From: Daphnia carinata
Taxonomy: Eukaryota; Arthropoda; Branchiopoda; Diplostraca; Daphniidae
Direction of reading: 5' to 3'
NCBI RefSeq assembly: GCF_022539665.2
Contig: NC_081333.1
Location: 10,600,971 to 10,664,970 of the forward strand
Length of the DNA stretch: 64,000 nucleotides
The translations under genes were made by a program, and so were the position numbers. Of the stretch, positions 11,601 to 23,700 are shown one piece after another (the first letter of the stretch is position 1; each line of letters begins with the position of its first letter). Below the pieces are notes generated by a model. It worked only from the letters and a program-made list of their open reading frames with translations. It had not been told where the DNA came from and made no database searches.

Positions 11601-14600
11601 GTGTACTGTGGTTCTTTACTCCAACCCCTATGTAGAGACCATAAAACACGGACAGTGTGTGTGTGTCTTGGTGACGAAAAAGCTTGAGTGGAGTGCGATG
11701 TGTCCGCCACTATAAATACTGACTCGCTGATCTTGTTTTAAGACGCTAGACCCAACCAAGAGCAGCTCTCCTTTTTCTTTTGTTCTCATTTTGCTTGTAG
11801 AGCTCTCAGCTGATAGACTGTAGAGCATGTGTGAAGTTCCCATCAGACGTTTTGATTTTTCATTCGCCTTTGCTGGTGTCGATCAATAATGTATATGGAT
11901 GCCTTTCGATTGACAATGAACGTTTCAAGCCCAAAGTACAATGCGCTCATTGTCAAATATCTAAATGAAAAAATTTAATTAAAATTTCAAGTGATTGTTT
12001 CATGGAAACGCTATAGGAACTATGCAAAGAGCTCGAATCAAATACGTGCTATTGTTTGACACGTGATTTTATATGCATGAGCTGCTTACGTAATAAAAAG
12101 CCCTGTTTCCCTTTACTCGTCGTTTAGCGTTTCTTGGATTTTCAATTGTTTTTTTTTCCTCACAATTTTTATTCGTGAATTTTGCGAGAAGGCCAGTTAA
12201 ATCCTGTGCGGTTGCTTTATTTCCCGTGGCCGCCCTCGTCCGGACGAAAAAGCCAAATAAGTGTATTGCGTAACACGCAATCTTGTTCCATTGAGGATGG
12301 CTGATAGTTTTTCGTTTCCTTTGGACCCTTTGTTTTTATTGCTTTTTCAATGGATGCTTTTGAAGATTTTATGTTATTTACCGTTATGTTATAGTGCACG
12401 ACTAAAACTCAGAGCTACAAAGTGAATTTGACGTTAAAGAATAGTTAACGATGGCCAAGGGAAGGATTACAAAGTCGGAGAAATCAAATGTTACAACTGG
12501 CCTTTGTATACATCCTGAATTGCTGCTAAAGTTTCTATTATTGTAAACGGACCCCACTGTATTTTCCCCTTTCTACAATTGTTTTATGTACAACCGTTCT
12601 TTTGTATTAATCTCGACAAGGCAACATGGCACATTGAGGAAACGCTATTAAATTCTTCCCTGCTTGATAGATTCGATTCCTATACTTTGCTTTTCTCGTT
12701 TGAAGGACCAATGACTGCGATAGAGGGTCTAAACTACTGTTGCTTTAAAACGTGTATAGTTTTAGCATCAGCAAATGTTTACAGCATAATTCGTGTCACG
12801 CTCAACGTGAATATAAATGCTGATGGCGTATAGCAAGGAAAGAAGCAAGAATTGCCCCAACCCAATGCCAGACAAACCGAAGAAATTTTCCTTGGCAATC
12901 TAGACGTGCTTGTATTAAGCTTCATGAAAGATAAGCAAACGACTAATGAATGTTTCTGATAATTGAAGCGTATCCTGTCTGTTGGGTCGTTGACATGGCA
13001 TTACTGATTAGCTGACTGCATACTCGGTTGTTGGGACAATTTCATTTGGTCCTGAAATTGCGGTAGCATTCCATTATACGTTTTCTTGCCATTCGCAGGT
13101 AACAACTGGACACTATTTGTAGGGGTTTACTTCTATTCATGAAGTCAGTTGTTTGTTCCGTTGCGTATAAGGCTGCTGGAAAAGGCTTTTTAGTATTTCT
13201 TTTTTGCTCATGACACTTTAATAACCCATTTTATCCGTGCCTAAAATGGAAGGGCTACAGACGTTTAGATAAAGAAACAAATTAACTTTTACATATCATT
13301 ATCTCTGTGAATCGTGTCGTTGGTTACCTTCCTGAAGGGAAAATAATTGAACTCAACGACGGATCCTCTTTTTGCGGTGCGCAGCGGTCAAGATAGATAC
13401 GAGGAAGCCTCTCGTAACTTTTACGCAATTTTATTTACTTTTTAAAACAATTTCTTTTTAGCTCGTCTTTCAATGGGCTCTTGATTTCCGTATCCGCTCA
13501 ATAATTCTGTGTATTTTTCTGTGCTCTTCTCTCCTTCCGCTGCTTCCAGCTGTTCTGCGTTGCAATTTCGAACTTTGTCTATGTACAGTCAAACGTTCTT
13601 ATATAGCAACGGGATTGGCGGTCTTACTTGATGGTCCCATAACTTATTCCTTATTCTATAACGTCTAGCAACTGTGCCCTAAGCAATTTTATACAGCAAA
13701 TGGCAGTATTTCGTTATTTACACTATTCGTTTATTCCGCGAGCTGGCGCATATACCCAACAGCATTTTTCCACGGATTTTTTAAAACTAGTCCTTGAACA
13801 CCTGAGAGTGAGCTAAATTATATCATTACACCCGAGATAAGCTCCTGTTTTGCAAATAGATTTTTCATTTATTCTGTGAATTTTAGATCGCAACAGAGAA
13901 GTCACTCCAAAACTGCACATTGTAGTCTAATTATTAAACCGGGCCAGTCGCTGAAAGGGCAACAGGCAATAATGGTACAAATTGAATGGCCAAATAACGT
14001 TGCGATGTACCGGAGCTTAACTATAATACATTCGAATCAAATCGTTTGACTAATTGAAAACATTTTGTGGGTAACTTCTGTATCTGCCTTTTATCACCAC
14101 TGTAGATTTGGTTTTCAGCGCACGTCGCACGATCATGGACCCAAGCTTTGTCATGAGATCGATTGCTTCTAAGAATTCATTCATTATAGTAACTCAGGAC
14201 TCCATGCAAGAAGTGATACTGAAATTCATTCGATAATTCAATGACTTTTTTTTTTTAACTTGCTATCTTTGTCGGGTATTTCTTGCCTTAATATATCGGG
14301 TTTTGGACGATTATCCAGAGTCATTTTGTTCGTACCCTACCATCTCTCGCAAAACGACAAAAAGTAGTGAGCAAAAGGTTTTTTTTAAAGGCAAATTAAA
14401 AGTTAAAATCCATCGTAAAAGCAAAATTAAAATAAAAATAGAACAAAGAAAACGGGAAAATCACTCTGATAAACGTCCTCGAGATTGCATAATCAAAACG
14501 AGTTTCATGAAACCCAGTAACCCCACCTTTTTTAATCAAGGTAATTCTCCATTGACTGAATCTGGTAGATATTTTAATAAATCAAGAAGAAAAAAAAACA

Positions 14601-17600
14601 TATTTTCATCTCATTTTCCCGTTTAATATTTATGTAATTACACGCGTCATATACCTAATAGAGGTTACATTATTTTTTAAAGCACGAAGCTGCTATGCTT
14701 TAATATACACGAATAAAAACATCAGAAATTTCCATGTTATAGACTAAAATAGATGCCCTGCCAGTGGCAGGGTTCGGGTGATCGAGTCTTATTTTTAAGC
14801 CGATAAAGCCAATATATCATTGCCAGAAGACTTCAAACTGACGATGGCATAATTTAGTAAAACTACTACATAACACACCTTAACAAAGAGGGAAAAAAGA
14901 TAGAATCTGCATGTAATTATGTCAGCCAAATTGGGGAAAAATATTGATCCTGTATGTATATGGCATACATCTAGTGGTTTATAGCGATATACTGTAACGT
15001 TTTATCGTTAAAGTCTTATATGCAGGTGTCACTTCGTTCTTCAAGTGAAAGGTATAAAGACCGTTAAGTATAGACCCAAAAGCAACTTGGTTTGGTCCGC
15101 TGTAAAGGTCGAATTACTACGAGGAAGAGAATTCGATTTTCCATCAACAAAGGAGCAAAGGCATTGCAAAAGTACTTTCCAACCGCATTTGCTGATATCA
15201 TACGTAAATTTTTTTTTTCATTTTAACCTTAGCTACAGGCACTGACGATGCTCGTGTGTTGAGTGCAGTAGGAGTACAGGCAGGATCCACTTTAATCATT
15301 TCCTGACTGGTTGCCAAGCGCTCGCGTTTTATGGCTTGCAGTATAGAGTAGCACTGGCTACTCTACCAGAGATGGCGATATTATAACAAAAAGTTCATGA
15401 TCATCATCAGGCGTAATAATAACAAACCGTTGCTGGGTTTTCAGTTATAAAATAGTCGCCGTAGTGTGCCATACAGCATGAGTATGGACAGGCTTCATGT
15501 CAAACACTGACGCGTCTATACGATATAGTCCCTGAAAGAATGCCTCTTTGTTGACTGTTTTTCACTATTCTCTCTTTGCCGTTTGTTTCCGGGAATTCCT
15601 ACACGGTCCTAATACGTAATCTTCTCGCTAGTATGGAAGAAGGGCCAGCCTCTCCCTTGTAATTGGGTTACTTCATTTCCTTGTCCATAAAATGAGATGA
15701 ACCCAACAGCGAAATCATTGAATTCATGTTCTGACCCTCTCTTTCACATACCGTACCAGTTTTAGGGTGTCATTTACGCCCACAAGAAAAGAAATTCTCG
15801 TAAAGAAAACAATAAAAAGTGGTGGCGTAAGAGCGCAAGCGGGTCGATTGTATAGACACAATCGGCGAGCAAACCAAATAAAGAAAATCAGTGCTGCGAA
15901 AAAAAATCTGACCTATTCTATAAAGAACATGTAATTTTGTCTACACAAACTGTTGCGCTAAAAGTTAGAGATAGTAATCGGATTAGAATTTAAAAGCGAC
16001 GGTGTGAGCGAACTGAGCCAAGCAGTCACGCTGTCATTTACATGACAAACTGCGTTCGCAGACGAAAATACATCTAGCCCTGGATGCCACACACAGCAGT
16101 ATCAAAACGGAAAGACATAAAAAGAAAAAGAAAAATTGGATGGCCTTGCAATAGTGTTGTGAGAGCGAAAAGCAACTGGAAATATATCGTTCAGGGAGTT
16201 TTGTGAATTTTGAAATATTGCCCAGCTGCTCGCTATTGTTGTGACATTTAACTAACTTGGTGGTGGAATGAAGAGTATAGAAAATGGCAGACACATCTAT
16301 TTCTTATTGTGAATCAACCAAAAACGTAAATGTAGAATCAAATAAACATTGTTTGTTCCGATGTGAACCAATATCCCGTTTCTGTCCCGATTGTATGGGA
16401 TTCGAACCTTCTGGTGCATCACGGCAGCTATCCATAATGCAATCAAACTTTGAAAAGGACAATTGGTGCATGTCGGGATTGTATTCTTTGACGCAATTTG
16501 AGAAGCCCCATCGATTGGTATAGATAACCATGGTAACGTCGAATAAGTCATGTTACGGCTCTATAATCTATAAAGTGGTACGATCCTAATAGCCCTACGT
16601 GACCCACAACGACTAGGAGAGGAGGACAGCCATGCAAAACATGTAAGAATAAGTCAGTGAAACGATGGATGATTTATTTATTTCATCTAATGTGCGCTGT
16701 CGTTCATCCACGTTATGTATCTATTACAACGCACGACAGGCTTTTGGCAAATTCGCACTTTTAAACGGTGGCAGAAATTTTTTTTTCTTTTCTTTTGGTT
16801 GCGATGATGTCCAGAACGCGAAAACTCCACAATGTTTTTAAGCTCGGTTAAACGTGTTTCCTGCGATGAGAAAGCGCTGGATTCGCTGGGAGCGAGCAAT
16901 TACAAGCGAACCAGTGTGGTATGCAGGACAGAGTTGCTGTTAGTTCTAGGCGATAATGGAAAAGTGACAGCCAGCTGGGAGAAGTTCTGTTACGGTGAGG
17001 TGGTTTTGCTTTTGGTTAGTTGCAAATGGGCCGTTTACCACGGCTGCCAGTCCATCCACATTTGCACGAAGCTTTATGGGCTAAATATGCGTTGTATCAG
17101 TACCGGTCTAAGACTGAATACAAGAGCATAGTGTGCGTTCTAGTGTTGGAAGGAGCTCTGCGTATGTATGGAATTGAGCAAAAAAGCCGCCGCCCACTCT
17201 TCAATGACGGCGCATCCCGCTGCTCGTTTTCGTCCCTCGTCTCGTGCAACCCTTCAGTCCGTTGAGCCACGTCGTCCTCTGCGGTCTCGCACAACTGCGC
17301 AAGTGTTATCCTTTCTTGTTATTTCATTTTTCTTTATTGCTAGATTGCATTTGCTTGTATAGGCATAGTGGTGCTGACGCAGTTGATAAATAACGACGGC
17401 GACGATGTGAAGGAAGTTTCGTGCATATTGCCAAATAACCACCCGTCAATTAACGGCAACACTTGCGGTGCGTGTTTAAACTAGAGAAACATACAGCTTA
17501 GTTTCTCTTTCTTAATGTATATTTGATTGATTGGGTGTATTTGTTCACTGAAGGTTGGAGAATACTGCTTGGCTATACTGCTGCTGTAGTTTATTGCACT

Positions 17601-17758
17601 TTTCTTTGGCATACATTGATGTGGTGTGCGTGTGCTCGTGTCGTTCTCGCGAATTTCCTCCTAACTTAATGGGTTCACGAGAGATAACACAATCACCAGT
17701 GCAAATGACAGTGATTCGTCAATCTGCAGAAGACCGTCGGAACGCACAGAAATAAAAA
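2616..17758. other. 15-kb interval without a recognisable gene
   Basis: After the TUSC3 3' UTR I find no open frame with recognisable homology, no tRNA and no transposon-like ORF up to the octopamine receptor. Open frames of 60-130 codons occur on both strands but overlap each other and lack coding composition. Only one, at 9769-9999, follows a strong acceptor and is listed separately. The last 900 bp (about 16830-17750) are somewhat richer in GC and contain several pyrimidine-rich tracts. They may hold the promoter or 5' non-coding exons of the receptor gene, but I cannot place a transcription start. Confidence 0.6.
9769..9999 (+). CDS. Possible terminal exon with hydrophobic C-terminus (speculative)
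   Basis: A pyrimidine-rich stretch ending in TTATTGCAG (to 9768) looks like a strong 3' splice site. It is followed by a 77-codon frame, open from the first base, ending in TAA at 9997-9999. The encoded tail is polar at first and ends with a short hydrophobic segment (CILVIFMLPLSFAVIPPT), as GPI-attachment signals of surface proteins do. I do not recognise the family and found no partner exon upstream, so this may be chance. If real, it would be the last exon of a plus-strand gene with long introns that fills the otherwise empty interval. Confidence 0.2.
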   Translation, partial: PRDSNREQQDSGTVHHAPIHLVPGVFDSLRSRATHPSNIASIDTVEERGVITMAPYTDCILVIFMLPLSFAVIPPT

Positions 17759-20700
17759 ATGCAGCCGCTCACCAAGTTCGTGACAGATGTGTTGGCCAAA
17801 AATGTGAGCAACGCTGGAACCGATTTAAATTCCATTGCCAAGTATTTTGATTTGCTCAACGCCGTGGATGGTGTTGACGTAATTACGGCAGTAAGCGGTG
17901 GCGTTATTGATACCACTACTGAAGACGTATCGGTACAGTCATCTGGACTTGCCGTCTTCGTTATTAATGGACAATCTTCTTCTAACGACATCATGCCCAC
18001 AGACGCTTCGACGTTACAGGCCGCCAGCGTGAACTGGCTGTCTCTAGGGGTGGTCGTAGTTCTGTCCATCATTGTCCTGTTAACCATATGTGGCAATTTG
18101 CTCATCTTGGCAGCTGTCCTCTTCAATTCCAACCTGCGTGGCCCTACCCACATCCTAATAGCCAATTTGGCAGTTGCTGATCTTCTTTTAGGATTCCTAG
18201 TTCTACCCTTCTCCGCAACACTAGAGGTAAAAGCCCAGCTTTAACGGGCGCAGTAAAATATTCATACTTCAATGAAATTCCCTTTCAATATTCCCATTTC
18301 AACAAAAAAAAAAAAAAAAAAAAAAATAGAAAAAGAATACATACAGTGGCAAAGAAGAGGTGTGAAACTGATCGCTTTTTGGAATTTTAAAAAACGGCAG
18401 TGCATTATTCTAAGGCAGGAGAAAGAGAGACTTACATTAGCCTTTAGGCATCATAGTGCATTTTGATAGCACTCAGGAAAAAGAAAAAGCTAGGGTGATT
18501 TATAGGTACGAATACCTCTATATTGTCGCATCCCCCGCAGTCCTTTTCAGAAATGGTAATATCATATATCTCGTCTTCCCATTCGCCCCAATGACGGTAT
18601 CAACAAACGAGCAACTGTGTTGTTCGCTTTCCTCCACTTTTCTAACTCTACTCTCGTCGCCCATGTCTACAATATCTATGCCAGTTGTCGATGTTTCTTT
18701 TTTTTTCAAAAATAGTTCTCGTCGTATTTCGAAGAAATGCGCTGAAAGAAAATCCGCTATTCAGCAAGGGATAGCGGGACGATGAGCCGGGAAGGATCAC
18801 CAGCGCAAAAGGTGAACTACATTCTGCTTTGATGCCGAATGTATATCAGGATAAGATGCGTCACTTTAAAAAGTTTGCGTCTGTACAGAAGGTGACGCTA
18901 AAATAGAACTGGGAAAAAAAATAGCTCGAAAAAAAAGAAGTTGAGACAAAGAGCTGCTATTTGGTGCCGACGGGTTATAATAGAGTGGGAAAATCTACTT
19001 TCATGATGCTAGTTGACTTTTGGCCACCCAACCGTAAAAAAAAATAAAATGAGAAAATTGAAGATAAAAAAGAATAGAAAACTTTTTGTGGCACCGAAAA
19101 CTCTGAACTTTAGTCCCTTCCTTCGTTTCGTTCGTCTACGATTGACGTCACACACGATAGTAGTATTTGACCTTCCACTACTCTTCTGAGATTGTGTCAC
19201 TTGCTTCCTTTCTTCCGCTAAACCCAAACTTGTAATTATATAAATCATAATAAAATTTGAATCGACTTTCCCTGGACGAATTACTAAGTCAACTTCTTCA
19301 ATTGATGCCGGTTTTTAAGTATACCAGACAAAGACGGTGTTCGTTTATCATTTTAGCATGGAATGTCATTCATCTTTTTCAATGTTGGCTTCATGAATTT
19401 TAGGTGACGGGCAACTGGTATTTCGGGGCCGTCTTTTGCGACGTGTGGGCGGCCGTCGACGTGCTCTGCTGCACGGCATCCATCATGTCGCTCTGCGTCA
19501 TCTCCGTCGACCGCTACATCGGCGTGACCAGGCCGCTGAATTACTATTCGATCGTCACAGCAAAACGTTCTACTGTACTCTGTCTGATTGTCTGGATCTC
19601 TTCGTTATCGATCAGCATCGGTCCGCTCTTGGGCTGGAAAGAGCGAAATGATTTCTCTTTAGGATCTGTTAATGATTCGTCGCCGGCGGTTTCGACGACA
19701 ATATTGGACTCGTCCGAGCTACAAGCCTGCAATGTCAACAAGGAAAAAGCGTATGTCCTCTTCTCAGCCATAGGCTCTTTCTATTTGCCGACTTTGATCA
19801 TCTTGGCTATCTACTGGCGCATTTATCGGACGGCCGTCAAACAGACCAAGTTTTTAGAGAGTGGAACCAAGACGGACAAGTCAACTTCGTCGCTCAGTGG
19901 CAGTGAAGTTTTGACGCTGCGGGTTCACGTTGGACGCGCCATTCCGTTGAAACCCGTGTCGACGACAGCGGTCAGCCATCACCGTACCTCGAATCACCTC
20001 CATGCCGCAAAAGGCCGTCCGGTAGCCCGTCCGTCTGCGTTTGACTCGTCGACAAACATCAGTGATCGATCTCCTATCACTCCGTCTTCACGTGGAAAGA
20101 ACAACAAAAGTTGTCGGTCATCTCAAGCGTCCCAGCTTCCTTTAGACTCCTCGCCCCCTCCGCTGAACAGTGAGCTAGCCAAGGATCTGAACGAATTGAC
20201 CACTGGCGCTGTAATGAAAAAGAAAGGCCTAGCGAATCACTTTCAAAGAAAAAACTCATCAAGGCGGCCTTCTAACGCAACGAACAACTCGCTCACGCCA
20301 ACGACTGGTACGACGTTGACAGTGAATGCAAGCGGTGCAGCAGTATCGAGCAACAGTGGCGGATCCACGGGATTGTCAGCCAAAATGTTTAAATTTCGAC
20401 GTCAAAAGAAAGCAGCCAAAACCTTAGGAATTGTCGTTGGAGCCTTTCTGCTCTGCTGGTTCCCGTTCTTCGTTATCTTGCCAGTTGGTGAGTGACTGCT
20501 TTGTTTTCCTTGTTCACGCTTTTGATGCGCTAAATTAGGACTTTTTCCCAATTATATTACTAACCGATGGGGTTGACATCCTTGACGATTCGAGTGGAAC
20601 TTCTCGGCAAGATGTATTTTTTGCACGAAGCTTAGATCTAAAAAAGAAAAACATTAACGAGAGCTTTGATTTCCTTTTTGATGTCTTGCTTATCAGTCCA

Positions 20701-23700
20701 CACAGCTGCAAAATTGCCGTTGAAAATGATAGAATGAGAGAATAACTTCGCCACTGTTCCATTTTTAGCTCGTTTTCTTTTCCCTGCTGTTTGATTTCTT
20801 TTTTGAGGGGAGCGTTCGCCTAGACCGAATAACAGTTATGGTTATGAGATTGAGTGGAAGAGCGTTCCATCCCCATTCTTGTGCAGAGTAAAATCCCGAA
20901 TTATGATGTGATTAAAGATAAGCACGCTCATCCTGTTTACCGGCAGGGATGAGCAAATGGTTTTTTCATCAGATTTTGATGCGATATGTAAAAAGCAGAG
21001 CTTCTCAAGCAAATAGCTCAATAGGGGCCCTATGGTTCGGAAAGACAACAGCTGGGCCATATCTGTCAGGAACATTTAAAGTGAAAACAATGAAAATAAG
21101 AGCCCACTATTGCATTCCAACGACTACTATTTTTTTTTAAACTTTTACCACAATAGGCGCGCAGCGTGAGGTATGATATGTTTATCCAGCCGGGTGTTAA
21201 ATACCTATGACAAGTCGCAATTGCAGCTTCGCATGTTTAGAATATAAAAATATGCCTGGATTTGATAGCTAATTTGTAGGCGGCGTAAGCTTGGTAGAGG
21301 CCTATCATTCTATAACGCGTGCGCACATTATGTTTTTCACTGAGAAACCTGTCCGGGATTGCCGAAATAATGGGAACAAACGAACTAGAACAGGTTGGTA
21401 GGACGAGTGATAGTTCTCCTAAGGAGAACTATCACTTTAACTTTACAGAGTTTTTTTTTGTTATTGCGTTGCAGGTGGAAATTATTCTATGCGATGCTAT
21501 GAATAGCTATTAATATTTCTATATAATCGTCATATTTCCAAAAAATTACACTGAATCACGCTGTATTACATTCCCACATGTCAATCTCGTCTATTTTCAG
21601 GCTTCCTTTAATCGGTACCTTAAGATATTTCTAAAAATAAACGGTCGCTTCATAGAGCGAAACAATGTTTGGCGACTTCTATTTTTCGTTGCCGTTTTCC
21701 GGTTTGACACCATTAACGCGCAAATGACGGTTGGTCTCACTGGCCAAAAGCCAAGTCTGCACGATGCTGCTATGTTACTGAGACGTAACTCGAAACCTTC
21801 TTGGCTTCTCTGACTTTACGATAGGCCCTCCCTTCGCCAATGTTACTCGTGTGGACGTGGACAATGGTGGGACATATAAAAATGGCTAAATAGAAGCTGT
21901 CTTGTATCATCCATATTTCTATTCGAAGCAGTTTTTAATAGCGTTCATTTCCGGTTGATTTTGACGGACGAGAAACAATCCGTTCAACTTTCCCGTGCCA
22001 CATAGCATATACATGAGGGTTGGTTTTCATGTTCTTATTGTTTGTTATCATGGGTAGCTGAATCACTAATTACCGGTACTTTGGAAAGTTGATGAATCAA
22101 TGATGCTTATAACACAGCAGTTGTTTGTTTGTTCCAGCGTTATAAATTCGAACCAGCAAACGGTTAAAAACATAATGATGATCACGATACTCGTACGAAT
22201 CACTTGGCTTCACGGTGATTTCATTGGATCTTCGTTTCATCTTCCTAACGTAACTACATGTATACGTACGAAAGACATGCGGGTCTTTGATATGCAAATA
22301 ATTTTCCACTAACTATAGTAACAAGTTCGCTGTCTTTCTTCAATTGAGCCAACTGCGCTCCGAGACGTGTGTCACACGTGCGATAAGACTTGGTTTCACT
22401 ACTTCGCTGTAACACTAAGTTTAAGCAACCTTATATAAGATGTTGAAGTTTCCTCGCATACATCTTTGTATAGTTTCGTGCCAAAATGAAACTAGCAACA
22501 TGCTATTGTATTGCATTTAATCCCGACAACGCGTATTGTATGGGGATGCCGTATGTAATGAGAGCATCATCATTATGAAAATCCTTTTTGTTCGTCAACT
22601 TGAAACCTTGACTTAAATTTCCATCCTTGAAACTGGTATTAATGTTCTTGGATAGCTTTTTCTTTTGCATGTTTAAGGATTTTCTCTTTCCAGCTTTAGT
22701 AACATATAAAAAAATAACAGTCATGACAGCAGGCGTTGACTTCATCGATCTAATACTTACCCAGACATGAATTTTTAAATTAAAAGTAACAAGGAAGCCG
22801 TTACATGAAATATTACTATAACCAACGCCCCGCGCACGGCTCCCATTTACGCCTTCATAAATGGGGTTAAGCGTTGGTGAAATTGATGTGATTATTTTTC
22901 AAATTGCTCAGCGGGAAAATGAAAAATCGTTACAACGTGTAAAAAACGAAAGCGAGTGGTAAGGAGAGAAGGTCCTTTCAAGATAAATTTTTTTCTTTCG
23001 CTCCCCATTGTCGGCCGTATATATAGCCTTCTTTAAAAATAAGCTGTCTAAGTCCCAGAGATCAGCCACGCATCCTTCCCTTTTCTTTTTCGAAAACATT
23101 AATAAGCCGACTATCCCAAGTTGTTTAGTCATAAGGAATTAAGCGAGCCCAACTTCGGGAAGGGTTTTCTCTACCCAAGGAGCAGTAATTATACGCTAAA
23201 AGTCTGCAGTACCGTAAATCCATCTTATTCTCGTCCAGCTAAAAACTAGCGTAGGCATGTTAACAGCTCTTGAACAGTGTCCGTTTTTTGCTCAAACATC
23301 TGCGATATAAGCCTCATATTAAGAAGTTACGTAGAATGTTGTAAATGATCACTATGTAATTTACAAAGGTAGACCGAGCTTTTTTCAAGACCCGTGGTTG
23401 TTGCTCTTCTGTATGACACTGAACGCCCCCAATTAAAACCCAAATTCAATTCCGGATTTTAAGCCGGAATTTTTAAGCCCGACTTTTTGGGCAAAATCTC
23501 AGGACGAAATCCACGAAATTATAAAATATGAAAAGGAGTTGTCTGCAAAACAGCAATCGAACAAATGGCGTTCCGCAGTATTCAGCAACGTAAATTAATT
23601 AAAAATGCGATTAAATCGAGCGTCGTGACATTTGCTCACGGAATTTTAGTTTAACAATAGCATCGCCATCATGAGATTTAACTTTGAAGCTACAAACCAC

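Noticed and set aside
14303-14626. 107-codon Lys-rich plus-strand frame
   Set aside because: The composition follows from A-rich sequence; no family motif and no exon signals.
16385-16430. GGTTCGAATCCC on the minus strand, like a tRNA T-loop
   Set aside because: The flanking bases do not form a T stem, and no anticodon arm, D arm or acceptor stem could be found at the proper spacing.
17719-18165. 148-codon minus-strand open frame
   Set aside because: It lies exactly opposite the first coding exon of the octopamine receptor, whose domain content is unmistakable; this is a shadow frame.
18304-18326. Poly(A) run as a retroposon tail
   Set aside because: No upstream retrocopy, ORF or flanking target-site duplication was visible.
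23448-23492. Two short adjacent hairpins
   Set aside because: Stems of 8 and 4 bp are within what chance gives over tens of kb; no terminator or structured-RNA context.
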